Notes: generated from the sequence alone by a model not told the origin. Counted from the stretch's first letter, positions 1 to 6,728 are shown. The stretch is DNA of 7,830 nucleotides from Acidobacteriota bacterium (GCA_003222835.1 QHXE01000024.1:1394-9223); one strand, 5' to 3'. Program-made: numbers and translations.

Positions 1-89
1 AGAGTGATTACCTGTTCGATTTGATCGGTTGGCAGACAGTTAAGTGCCCAAACACCTATGTCACTTCCAAGCAAAAGATCTATCTTCAT
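1..89 (-). CDS. 5' end of a gene leaving the window, possibly formyltransferase-like
   Basis: An open frame starts at ATG 89-87 and runs without a stop off the left edge, giving 29 complete codons that begin MKIDLLLGSDIGVWALN. A beta-strand (KIDLLL) followed by GSDIGVWAL resembles the first strand and loop of the formyltransferase fold seen in methionyl-tRNA and sugar N-formyltransferases, but 29 residues are too few to be sure. An in-frame TGA lies upstream (near 131) with no other ATG between, which supports this start; the Shine-Dalgarno is weak. It is co-directional with the glycan genes and starts 90 nt after the GT2 stop codon, so it is probably part of the same cluster. Confidence that it is a gene is moderate; confidence in the function is low. 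Confidence 0.5.
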   Translation of the reverse strand, partial: MKIDLLLGSDIGVWALNCLPTDQIEQVIT

Positions 90-163
90 CGTGACTTCAC
101 TGCGCCACCCGGTAATTATCGGGTATCAGTTTCATACTCAACCGATGTACGTATCCCCAGTCG

Positions 164-199
164 GACACGATGAAACTCATCATGTTTCATCGTTGTGTC
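164..199 (-). other. bulged 13-bp hairpin over the GT2 stop codon
   Basis: On the plus strand GACACGATGAAAC (164-176) is followed by a 7-nt loop (177-183) and by its reverse complement at 184-199, interrupted by one extra T (193 or 194). The structure therefore has 13 base pairs with a single bulge. The GT2 stop codon (180-182) lies in the loop. The minus-strand transcript has no run of U after the stem, so this is not a classical intrinsic terminator. A 3' stabilising or translation-control hairpin between GT2 and the next gene is plausible; the function is inferred. Confidence 0.6.
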
Positions 200-1157
200 T
201 CGTAAGCATATGATTCCTGATACGTTTCGCTTCTCCTCGTTTCAACAGCGCGATAAGCCATCCGGTGAACGTGGCCAGATCGATTGCGATGGTGATAAGC
301 AGGACATATGCAAACCTCAAAGGATTGAGAAGCCAGACAGGATCTCGGCCCTCGCGGTGGAACCAAATGTTTTTGCCCACGCGGGCTAATTGAATTGCCA
401 TCGGAACCAGCAGCCACCACGCACTCACAAATGCCGCAAGGGCCAGAAAGGGCAGCGAAAAGAGATAGAAGCGCAACACTCCATAGTGCCAACGTCGTTT
501 TTGTCCGGCCCAGACATTCGCGCTGGAAAAAGAAACAAATCGGCGGATTGTGCGCCACAAGGTCGCGCGAAGCTCCCAATGTACCACGGCCTCCGGAGCC
601 CAACCCATCTTGTGACCCTTACGCTCAATTTCGTCAAAGAATATCAAATCCTCCGAGGCACGGAGATCAGGGAATCCTCCAACTGAATACCAGGCTTCTC
701 TCTTCATCAATGACGAGGCGATGAAAGGTCCGCGTACGCTTCCGCCGGTTGTCTGAGTCTTGGGCGGGACGTAGGCAATGGATGCGCATTCCTTGAAGAA
801 GGAATCGGTCTCAGGTTCAAAGTTGCCACAAATGATTTTGAGCTCGGGTTGCGATTGCGCAATCTCGACGAGGCGAGCAAGCCACTGAGGATCGAGCCGG
901 ATGCCCGCATCGGTTAAGGCGATCCATTCGTGACGAGCATTCGCAATGCCGATGTTGCGCCCGAGTCCGGGGGAAGCTTTGGAAGCTTCGATGACACGTA
1001 ACTTTGGATCGTCAGGTTTGCGCGTTTGGGCTGCGATACTAGCCAGCAACTTTTCGATGCTTGCCGCTTCATCCCGGACAGGGATTACCAGCGATACTTC
1101 AATCTTCGCTGCATCATTGGCTGGCTGCGTTTGCTGTTTCTGTGGGTTGTTATCCAT
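180..1157 (-). CDS. GT2 family glycosyltransferase, membrane-anchored, with an apparent internal deletion
   Basis: This 325-residue protein would transfer a sugar from a nucleotide donor during assembly of a surface glycan at the cytoplasmic face of the inner membrane. The GT-A domain spans about residues 20-200: SLVIPVRDE (22-30), a helix ending QTRKPD (44-49), GRNIGIANAR (67-76), the acidic metal/donor motif region LTDAGIRLDP (81-90), and the likely catalytic ED (169-170) in RASEDLIFF. The C-terminal third has hydrophobic segments at about 228-258 and 282-305 with basic flanks, fitting a membrane anchor. Between KPD (49) and DPKLRVIEA (50-58), the second beta-strand and DGGSTD-type nucleotide-contact motif usual for GT2 enzymes are missing, so activity is doubtful or altered. 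The ATG lies 6 nt after the GT11-like stop with no clear ribosome binding site, suggesting translational coupling. The substrate is unknown. Confidence 0.9.
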   Translation of the reverse strand: MDNNPQKQQTQPANDAAKIEVSLVIPVRDEAASIEKLLASIAAQTRKPDDPKLRVIEASKASPGLGRNIGIANARHEWIALTDAGIRLDPQWLARLVEIAQSQPELKIICGNFEPETDSFFKECASIAYVPPKTQTTGGSVRGPFIASSLMKREAWYSVGGFPDLRASEDLIFFDEIERKGHKMGWAPEAVVHWELRATLWRTIRRFVSFSSANVWAGQKRRWHYGVLRFYLFSLPFLALAAFVSAWWLLVPMAIQLARVGKNIWFHREGRDPVWLLNPLRFAYVLLITIAIDLATFTGWLIALLKRGEAKRIRNHMLTRHNDET

Positions 1158-1163
1158 GTAGCT

Positions 1164-2042
1164 TTAATCGGATGGGAGGCGCACCTGAAAGTCTTCTCTG
1201 GATTGACACTGATCGGGCGTGCGGATGACGTTCAAAGGAACATTACCGTAGAAGGAAGCCCAGACCGTGAATGTGCTCGGCGGTCCGATGAGGTAGTCGC
1301 AACGGGCGAAGGCATACATGTCCTCAATCAGATGATGCGAGCCGAAGGTAAACCGAAATCTCGAAAACAGTTCCGGGTCCTGAGGCCAATCTGAACATAT
1401 CAGGAATCCTACGCGTGCCTCTGGAAAGAGGCGGACGATCTCATCCATCATCTCAGCGTAACGAACAGTTGGGTAGAAGTACTGCCGGACGTTTGCATAA
1501 TATAAAATACCTTGGCGGATATGTACTCCGACCAGGATGTCAACGTCCTTTCGTGCACGTTCAATAACCGCCTCAACATTCTCAAGATAGTCCTCCCGCG
1601 GCCGAAAAAATTCGCGGATAGCATCCGCGTTCTTCTGCAAGGCCGGGATGTCGCGAAACAGCCAACCGCGCAGTAGGAGCAGTTGTCGCGGTTTGAGCGA
1701 AGCGAGGAACGCTGGATCGCCGACATTAATTTCGGAACGCCAGTCTCTGATAGTGATCTGTCGAATGAAAGGCAAATCAAGTCTTAGCTTGGAAAGAATC
1801 CGAGCCGTAAAATGGACCACGTGATAAAGGAATCGGCGTCGCCGGGGTGTGGATCGAATGCGTGATTTCGTGGCTGGAAATCGACAAAACAAATCGCCGG
1901 CGGTAGCAGGAAACATATCCGCATAATTATCAAGCGCCGTATTCGCAATTTTAAGATTGCTCTCGATCGCGCGCCCGATGAGGTTCGAATAGACATACAA
2001 CATATTTCCCAACTGCCCCGGTTTGTTCGCAACTACGATCAT
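1164..2042 (-). CDS. GT11-like glycosyltransferase (alpha-1,2-fucosyltransferase family fold)
   Basis: This 292-residue soluble protein shows the family 11 layout. There is an N-terminal GQLGNMLYVYSN loop (9-20; compare GGLGNQMFQYA), the HIRQG motif (174-178; compare HxRRGD, whose arginines bind GDP-fucose), a LICSDWPQD stretch (214-222; compare the FSDD motif) and a C-terminal PPSTFTVWASFYG (254-266; compare SNSSFSWWGAWL). Length is near the family norm of about 280-300. Family members transfer L-fucose from GDP-L-fucose; here the motifs are diverged (HIRQG rather than HIRRG), so donor and acceptor are not certain. With a GDP-mannose 3,5-epimerase upstream in the cluster, GDP-L-galactose is a candidate donor. 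Its ATG overlaps the stop of the upstream FkbM gene by 4 nt (ATGA), a sign of coupled translation. The fold call is fairly firm; the donor is inference. Confidence 0.85.
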   Translation of the reverse strand: MIVVANKPGQLGNMLYVYSNLIGRAIESNLKIANTALDNYADMFPATAGDLFCRFPATKSRIRSTPRRRRFLYHVVHFTARILSKLRLDLPFIRQITIRDWRSEINVGDPAFLASLKPRQLLLLRGWLFRDIPALQKNADAIREFFRPREDYLENVEAVIERARKDVDILVGVHIRQGILYYANVRQYFYPTVRYAEMMDEIVRLFPEARVGFLICSDWPQDPELFSRFRFTFGSHHLIEDMYAFARCDYLIGPPSTFTVWASFYGNVPLNVIRTPDQCQSREDFQVRLPSD

Positions 2043-2809
2043 AGGTTTACGTTTTCATATAGCGCATCGAACTCCGCCATTCCTTCGTCACCTCGGTAAG
2101 ACACAATAATGTCAACGAGTTTGAAGGATCGGTTGCGCAAAAAATCATCGACCTCGTAATACTGGCAGGCATTTTTGTAGAGCTGATGATTGTCCATTTC
2201 CGTCAGGACAAACCTGGTCCTTTCCAGCATCCGCGCCCCACCCTTGAGGATGTCAAGTTCTGTTCCCTGTGTGTCCAGCTTAATGAGCAGCACGCTCGGT
2301 GTATCCCTGAACTCGTCGTCGAGGGTGGAGACTTCAACCCTAGCTTCATCCTCCTCTTTGAAAGAAGCTTGGAATATGTCCGGCATTCGCTCAACTTCCT
2401 TAACGCTTATTTCATTAAGCGACGACGACACGTTATTCGCCGTGACATGAAGCACGCCGCTGCCTCTCTCTCTTCCCAATGCGATTTTCTTGATATGTAT
2501 TCCTTTGTGAGTGGTGGCTACCTTATCCAGAGTAGGCCACATTCTGGGGTTTGGTTCGATGCAGTAAATCGGCCGATTCTTAAACTCCGTGGCAAAGTAT
2601 AGCGAGGTGCCACCGTCGAAACCTCCGACGTCTATGATGATTGAATCGGTGGGAATAGGACCATGACGCTTGATATACCGCGTCGACCAGTATAAGTGCT
2701 CAACCCCGCTGGTAAAGAAGACTCCTTTGACATAATGAAGGATTCTGAGATTCATCCTCAGCGGGAAGAGATAAAGAGCTATGAGTTTGTTTGCGATGCT
2801 CCTAAACAT
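2039..2809 (-). CDS. FkbM family methyltransferase 1
   Basis: This 256-residue SAM-dependent methyltransferase of the FkbM family probably O-methylates a sugar hydroxyl of the glycan made by this cluster. After an N-terminal region of about 55 residues come motif I IIDVGGFDGG (58-67, SAM binding), the acidic strand end CIEPNP (83-88), VSTLDD (160-165) and the family signature IKLDTQGTELDILKG (176-190; compare IKIDVEGxExxVLxG). The N-terminal hydrophobic patch (about 8-35) is amphipathic and may aid membrane association, but it is not a clear transmembrane helix. The chosen ATG at 2809 has no strong Shine-Dalgarno; the next in-frame ATG is codon 19. The gene starts 33 nt after FkbM 2 ends and overlaps the GT11-like gene by 4 nt, so it is inside an operon. 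The methylated position cannot be told from sequence. Confidence 0.92.
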   Translation of the reverse strand: MFRSIANKLIALYLFPLRMNLRILHYVKGVFFTSGVEHLYWSTRYIKRHGPIPTDSIIIDVGGFDGGTSLYFATEFKNRPIYCIEPNPRMWPTLDKVATTHKGIHIKKIALGRERGSGVLHVTANNVSSSLNEISVKEVERMPDIFQASFKEEDEARVEVSTLDDEFRDTPSVLLIKLDTQGTELDILKGGARMLERTRFVLTEMDNHQLYKNACQYYEVDDFLRNRSFKLVDIIVSYRGDEGMAEFDALYENVNL

Positions 2810-2842
2810 CCGGTTCGACTGTCCGCGTTCGGTGGTTGTTAG

Positions 2843-3649
2843 TTACTGCTCATTACCCGCGCCACTTTGACCTCTTGTATCAGTCTGGTTTGCTCTCATG
2901 ACCGCGTAGATGTCTCCAAACGACCGGGCCCCTTCCAGGTCAGGCAGAACGTTTTGCGAGAACGTCTTGTAATCCACATGATCAGGCAAGACGAAATCAA
3001 GTTCCTCGCCCAGACAATAGTTATATAAGTAATTTGCCGAAATCTCGTGTAACCTCTCGATGCACCTCGTAGCCTCGCTGATTATCAGTGGAGTGAACTC
3101 GAAAGACAGCATGTGTACCGGCCAGCTCAGCCCATTTAAGACACTCAATTCGAATCCCTCAACATCAATTTTGATGAAACTAGGAACGCCATAGGTGGCG
3201 ATCATTTGATCCAGAGTCTTGGTTGGGATCGTAATCGTTGCGTCCCACGTTTCCTTGCTGAACAGTTGTTTCCCGACGTTTTGGATAAACTCGGCGGACA
3301 TTGAAGACAGGTCGTGAGAGCTGCTTTGATAGATGAAGGCATCTCCCTCTGTGGCACTCAGCGCAATCGGCTCTATCTTCACGTTCGATTTGAATTTGAA
3401 ACGAGACCGTAGATGTGTAAGGCACAGTGGCTGTGGCTCAAAAGCCACGACCATCCCGGCGAGTTGCGAGAAAATCGCGGAACGCTGGCCGATGTTTGCG
3501 CCAACATCGAATACAAGATCGTCGTTGCCAATTATCGTAGCGTAAAATGCCTTCTGTGAGACGTCGCGTTGATTGCGGCGAAACCTGAGCTCGTTGATCT
3601 TATAGTAAACTCCAGCCTTTAACAGCAAGTTTTTGAGCAGCGCTTTCAT
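2843..3649 (-). CDS. FkbM family methyltransferase 2
   Basis: A second FkbM-type SAM-dependent O-methyltransferase, 268 residues from ATG 3649. It has motif I LVFDVGANIGQRSAIF (45-60), AFEPQP (69-74), a TLDQM strand (145-149) and the signature FIKIDVEGFELSVLNGL (158-174), all close to consensus. It differs from FkbM 1 outside these motifs, so the pair is not a recent tandem copy and probably methylates different positions or sugars. Start choice: ATG 3649 has AGGA six nt upstream; an in-frame GTG at 3664 would add five residues (MTGSR) and also has a weak AGGTG upstream. I favour the ATG. The 172 nt to the epimerase stop is the largest gap in the left half and may hold a promoter, but no convincing one was seen. 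Function in sugar methylation is inferred from family and context. Confidence 0.92.
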   Translation of the reverse strand: MKALLKNLLLKAGVYYKINELRFRRNQRDVSQKAFYATIIGNDDLVFDVGANIGQRSAIFSQLAGMVVAFEPQPLCLTHLRSRFKFKSNVKIEPIALSATEGDAFIYQSSSHDLSSMSAEFIQNVGKQLFSKETWDATITIPTKTLDQMIATYGVPSFIKIDVEGFELSVLNGLSWPVHMLSFEFTPLIISEATRCIERLHEISANYLYNYCLGEELDFVLPDHVDYKTFSQNVLPDLEGARSFGDIYAVMRANQTDTRGQSGAGNEQ

Positions 3650-3821
3650 GCGAGATCCTGTCACACTTCACCTATCCAGGAAAACCATCGTGAGGAAATG
3701 GCTCTCGAAGATGCTTCACCTCGGTAAATTCAATTGCATGCGATTAGTCTAAGGCGGAATCCCGGCAAGGGCAGAGCACGATTTCCGCACGGTATAATTA
3801 GTTTCTGGCTCGATGTTTGAA

Positions 3822-4826
3822 TCACAATGTAACTGCCATAGTGACGGTAGCGGCGCGGTCAACGTGGGTATGGAGCTGGTCCGCGATCCAGTGGTAAGTT
3901 CGTTCGAGCCCCTCTTCCAGAGAAATCTGCGGTTCCCACTTCAACACTTCGCGCAGGCGCGTGTTGTCGCTGTTCCGACCTCTCACACCTTGAGGCTTCG
4001 TTTCATCGTAACGCTTTCCAATATTCTTGCCGGCGAGACGGGCGACGATGTCGACCAGTTCATTGATCGAGATCATTCGATCCTGACCCAAATTAATTGG
4101 ATCGCGATGGTCGCTGCGCATCAGACGATAAATGCCTTCTACGCAGTCGTCGATGTAGCAATAGGAGCGGGTCTGCTCACCATCGCCCCAGACTTCAATT
4201 TCATCGTCGCCATTTGCCAGCGCCACTTTGCGGCAAATCGCCGCGGGTGATTTCTCTCGGCCTCCGTCATAAGTTCCCAGTGGTCCAAAAATGTTATGGA
4301 AGCGGACTACTCTGGTGTCTAACCCAAAATCTTCCGTGTAGTGGCGGCAGACGCGTTCCATGTAAAGCTTCTCCCAGCCGTAGCCGTCTTCAGCATCCGC
4401 CGGATAAGCATCCTCTTCCCTCAAGGGAGTCACGTCCGTTTTATCTTGCAAGTAACCCGGATAGATGCACGCGCTCGATGTATAAAGATAGCGCTTGACG
4501 CCATTAGCTCTTGCCGCTTCGATCGATTGCAGATTCATCAGCGTATTATCGCGAACGATCTCGGCCTTGTGGCTTTCAATGAACCCGATGCCACCCATGT
4601 TAGCCGCGAGTCCGTAAACTTCATCGACGCCTTCCGTCGCCTGCAAACAGTTCTCCGGCTTCGTCAGATCCAGAAGGGCAAATTCGTCCGCAGCGGTTCG
4701 TTCGTACTCCGGCTCTTTCACATCGGCGCCGCGCACCCAATAGCCATGCTCAACCAGATACTTCGTCAAATGGTGCCCAATAAAACCACCGGCGCCAGTC
4801 ACCAGTACTCTCACTTGTTTAGACAT
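3822..4826 (-). CDS. GDP-mannose 3,5-epimerase-like NAD-dependent epimerase (SDR superfamily)
   Basis: A 334-residue extended short-chain dehydrogenase/reductase, best read as GDP-D-mannose 3,5-epimerase, which makes GDP-L-galactose (and GDP-L-gulose) using bound NAD. It has the Rossmann glycine motif GAGGFIG (11-17), ANMGGIGFI (75-83), SSACIYP (117-123), YGWEK (149-153), FHNIFGP (176-182), GGREKSPAA (188-196), WGDGEQTRS (213-221) and VRGRNSDN (281-288). Cys120, Tyr149, Lys153 and Lys192 match the plant enzyme residues Cys145, Tyr174, Lys178 and Lys217 with a constant offset of 25, which is strong support. The last 15 or so residues (THVDRAATVT) are an extra low-complexity tail. An AGGAG lies 12 nt before the ATG. 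It appears to start a transcription unit, since a candidate terminator lies upstream. General UDP-sugar epimerases share the fold, but the GGREK and RGRNSDN blocks favour the 3,5-epimerase. Confidence 0.93.
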   Translation of the reverse strand: MSKQVRVLVTGAGGFIGHHLTKYLVEHGYWVRGADVKEPEYERTAADEFALLDLTKPENCLQATEGVDEVYGLAANMGGIGFIESHKAEIVRDNTLMNLQSIEAARANGVKRYLYTSSACIYPGYLQDKTDVTPLREEDAYPADAEDGYGWEKLYMERVCRHYTEDFGLDTRVVRFHNIFGPLGTYDGGREKSPAAICRKVALANGDDEIEVWGDGEQTRSYCYIDDCVEGIYRLMRSDHRDPINLGQDRMISINELVDIVARLAGKNIGKRYDETKPQGVRGRNSDNTRLREVLKWEPQISLEEGLERTYHWIADQLHTHVDRAATVTMAVTL

Positions 4827-5026
4827 ATATTGCAGAAACTCCTGATAATCGAATGGTGCGCTTGAAAGGATTGAAAGTTACATGATGAGCCGCGCGATTT
4901 CAAGTTAGCACACGCGGCGGTTAGGCACTGCGACAACCGCAAGTTGGTGGTCGATTACCGCAAGTTTCTAACTGATGTCGCCTTGCGCGAAGCTCCAAGC
5001 AAAAGCTCTGCGCGATATAGCGGCGA
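4827..5026. promoter_or_regulatory. intergenic region upstream of the epimerase, with paired direct repeats
   Basis: The decamer ACCGCAAGTT occurs at 4936-4945 and again at 4957-4966, a period of 21 bp or two helical turns. Both copies lie within a 6-bp inverted repeat, GCGACA (4930-4935) and TGTCGC (4976-4981). The arrangement would suit an operator for the epimerase unit. A weak minus-strand -35-like TTGAAA (4903-4898) with TGTAAC (4882-4877) 15 nt downstream is the only promoter candidate I see. No coding frame is convincing here. The regulatory role is inferred from position and spacing only. Confidence 0.3.
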
Positions 5027-5033
5027 TCAGAGC
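5001..5033 (-). terminator. candidate intrinsic terminator after the flippase and small ORF
   Basis: On the minus strand GCTCTG (5033-5028) pairs with CAGAGC (5010-5005). Inside, after a 2-nt bulge, CGC can pair with GCG around a 9-nt loop, and the stem is followed directly by TTTT (5004-5001). The stem is of moderate strength and the U-run is short, so termination may be partial. Its place just before the epimerase leader suggests that the flippase and the epimerase-to-GT2 genes form separate transcription units. The stop codon of the 52-residue ORF (5029-5027) lies within the stem. Confidence 0.4.
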
Positions 5034-5185
5034 GAAGCGATCATATGCCTAATGTAGCTAATAGCTTCTTCGGTGTCTTTACGAAGTGCGTATGTCTTCA
5101 TCTCATCGATCAGTTCAATGAGTTTTACCCACTTTGGTTGGGCGCAAGAATTAGAATTACGAAGTCTTGAACGCAAACCGGCCAT
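5027..5185 (-). CDS. possible small ORF, 52 residues, overlapping the flippase end
   Basis: ATG 5185-5183 opens a frame of 52 codons ending in TGA 5029-5027, overlapping the last 29 nt of the flippase gene in another frame. GGGAG lies 3 nt upstream of AGT-ATG, a usable but closely spaced ribosome binding site. Residues 19-52 (WVKLIELIDEMKTYA, then RKDTEEAISYIRHMI) are rich in Leu/Ile spaced with Glu/Lys, as in amphipathic helices, while the first 18 residues look like read-through of the flippase tail. There is no signal peptide or membrane span. I do not recognise the family. It may be a small coupled protein, the leftover 3' end of a lost gene, or a chance frame; a 52-codon frame is not rare by chance. 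Confidence 0.3.
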   Translation of the reverse strand: MAGLRSRLRNSNSCAQPKWVKLIELIDEMKTYALRKDTEEAISYIRHMIASL

Positions 5186-6728
5186 ACTCTCCCAAATGCT
5201 TAATTGCCTGAATGATGGACTTGCGATGAGCGAGGCCGATCACTCCGCTCACGATCGCGGTCAACGCGAAAGCTCCGATGTTTTCCCCTCGCAGCGAAGC
5301 ATAGACGGCGCCAAAAAATATTGGCAATGTTGCTTGTAAGACCCACGTGCGCCTGGGGACAATCCGCCAATGAACCAGGTAAAAGATCATGCCGAGGTTC
5401 AGACCGGAGGCGACGACCGTACCCCAAGCGCACCCGAGCAAACCGAATCGCGGGATTAACATCCAGTCTAAGACGACGTTAGCAATTGATCCTAACGTCG
5501 CGCCAATCAATATTAAATACGTTTTTGAATTGCTTGTAATGAGCGGTCCATAACCCATCAGCCACGGCCCGGCGAGCGCGCTTACGGCCATCAACGGCCA
5601 TAGCAAAACGGCGGTCTCTTCAAACTTGGATCCAAACACCAAGGGCACCATATACGAGCCAATTGTCGCCAGTAGCGCGCACGCGATTGTCCAGAGCAGA
5701 GTGATGAATGGCAAGACTTCACGGATAAAACGCTCCGTACGGTCTTCCCGCTTGGCCGTTTGAAGGGTAATGAACAGCGGCATCAACAGCGTTCCGGCGA
5801 GCAGCGGCAATTGCTGCGTTAGGCCGGCGAGTTGGTAAGCCACGGAGTAGATGCCCAATTTTGCTTGCGAGAGAAAGTGGGTGATAAAGAGCGCGTCGAG
5901 GTAATTGCTCGAGAGATAACCTATGAGCGTCGTTGGAATAATCGGGATCGAGAAGCGTAGCATCCGACTGAGCAACGCGGCATCGACTCGCACCGCGGGC
6001 CAGATCAGTTTTCTTAGCTTGATCGAACCGACAAGGCTGGCGCCCGCGGGTCCCAGTACATAAAGCCAGCTAACGTTCCAGACCGAGATGCTTCCGCTGA
6101 GCGCCAGATAGGATAGAACCAGGAAAATCAGAGCGCGTTCCAGCGCCAACAGCCATCCCTGCGCGCGCATCAACTTCGCTCCCTGTAGTGCTTGTTGGAT
6201 ATGTATCCACCAGACGTTCACCAGCAGCAGCGCGAGAACGAGCCAGGTCGAATTTGCCGGCAGATGTAGGATGCCTGCAAGTCTTGGCAACCAGAATGGC
6301 GCTGTGGCGAGAACCAGCACCAGGTTTGGGGCCAGAATGATCAGGCGCGTCCAAAAAGTTGAGGCAATCTGTCCAGTGCGAACAAATTCTTCACAGCCGT
6401 ATCGAGCCACGCTGATGCTGGTCCAACTCACTGCGACCATCATGGCGATTTGCGCCGCGGTGATGAGCGCCACCACGCCACCGTATCCTGCGGGACCCAG
6501 ATAGCGGGTTGCTAACCAGACCGAAGAAAATGACAGCAGCGAACCAAGGGCTTGCGCGCTTATCAGGGCCAGGTAGTTCTTTGGCGCGTGTAGCAGATCC
6601 CAGGCAGCATTCTGACGACTGGCGTCGCGTGGAAACGAGGCCGGTTGGGAGCTCGTCCGGCTGACTTCGTTTCCCTCGACGACTTCAGATAGTCGGCTTA
6701 ATTTGCCGGTAATATCTTCACTGAGCAT
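5157..6728 (-). CDS. Wzx-like polysaccharide flippase (MOP superfamily)
   Basis: A 523-residue polytopic inner-membrane protein of the oligosaccharide flippase type, expected to move undecaprenyl-linked repeat units to the periplasmic face for O-antigen, capsule or exopolysaccharide assembly. After about 50 soluble, polar N-terminal residues come some 12-14 hydrophobic segments, beginning near residue 51. Typical features are RYLGPAGYGGVVAL (75-88) after the first helix, and DALFITHFLSQAKLGIYSVAYQL (278-300), which resembles the DxxxIGxFLGxxxLGxYxxA region of the family. The N-terminal extension is longer than usual, but no internal Met allows a shorter ATG start that keeps the first helix. 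AAGGA sits 8 nt before the ATG and lies in a 7-bp hairpin. A minus-strand TATAAT is about 70 nt upstream. The transported glycan is unknown, and the assignment to Wzx rather than a related lipid flippase is from context. Confidence 0.92.
   Translation of the reverse strand: MLSEDITGKLSRLSEVVEGNEVSRTSSQPASFPRDASRQNAAWDLLHAPKNYLALISAQALGSLLSFSSVWLATRYLGPAGYGGVVALITAAQIAMMVAVSWTSISVARYGCEEFVRTGQIASTFWTRLIILAPNLVLVLATAPFWLPRLAGILHLPANSTWLVLALLLVNVWWIHIQQALQGAKLMRAQGWLLALERALIFLVLSYLALSGSISVWNVSWLYVLGPAGASLVGSIKLRKLIWPAVRVDAALLSRMLRFSIPIIPTTLIGYLSSNYLDALFITHFLSQAKLGIYSVAYQLAGLTQQLPLLAGTLLMPLFITLQTAKREDRTERFIREVLPFITLLWTIACALLATIGSYMVPLVFGSKFEETAVLLWPLMAVSALAGPWLMGYGPLITSNSKTYLILIGATLGSIANVVLDWMLIPRFGLLGCAWGTVVASGLNLGMIFYLVHWRIVPRRTWVLQATLPIFFGAVYASLRGENIGAFALTAIVSGVIGLAHRKSIIQAIKHLGEYGRFAFKTS

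Noticed and set aside
97..183. A 28-residue minus-strand ORF (MMSFIVSDWG...) between GT2 and the gene at 89, starting inside the GT2 stop region
   Set aside because: Its first codons are produced by the inverted repeat at 164-199, there is no ribosome binding site, and such a short open frame is expected by chance.
3793..3798. A perfect TATAAT on the plus strand
   Set aside because: No -35 at 16-18 nt, and no plus-strand gene follows it; the nearest sequence downstream is the antisense of the epimerase.
3665..3821. A terminator or promoter in the gap between the epimerase and FkbM 2
   Set aside because: I looked for GC-rich inverted repeats followed by T-runs and for -35/-10 pairs on the minus strand. 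Only weak matches were found (for example TTGCCG with TAATCG), not enough to call a site.
3813..4250. A 145-residue plus-strand frame opposite the epimerase gene
   Set aside because: It is antisense to a well-supported gene, shows no recognisable motif, and reflects the codon structure of the opposite strand. The same holds for the long frames opposite or out of phase with the other genes (for example 187-603, 2186-2602 and 4341-4865).
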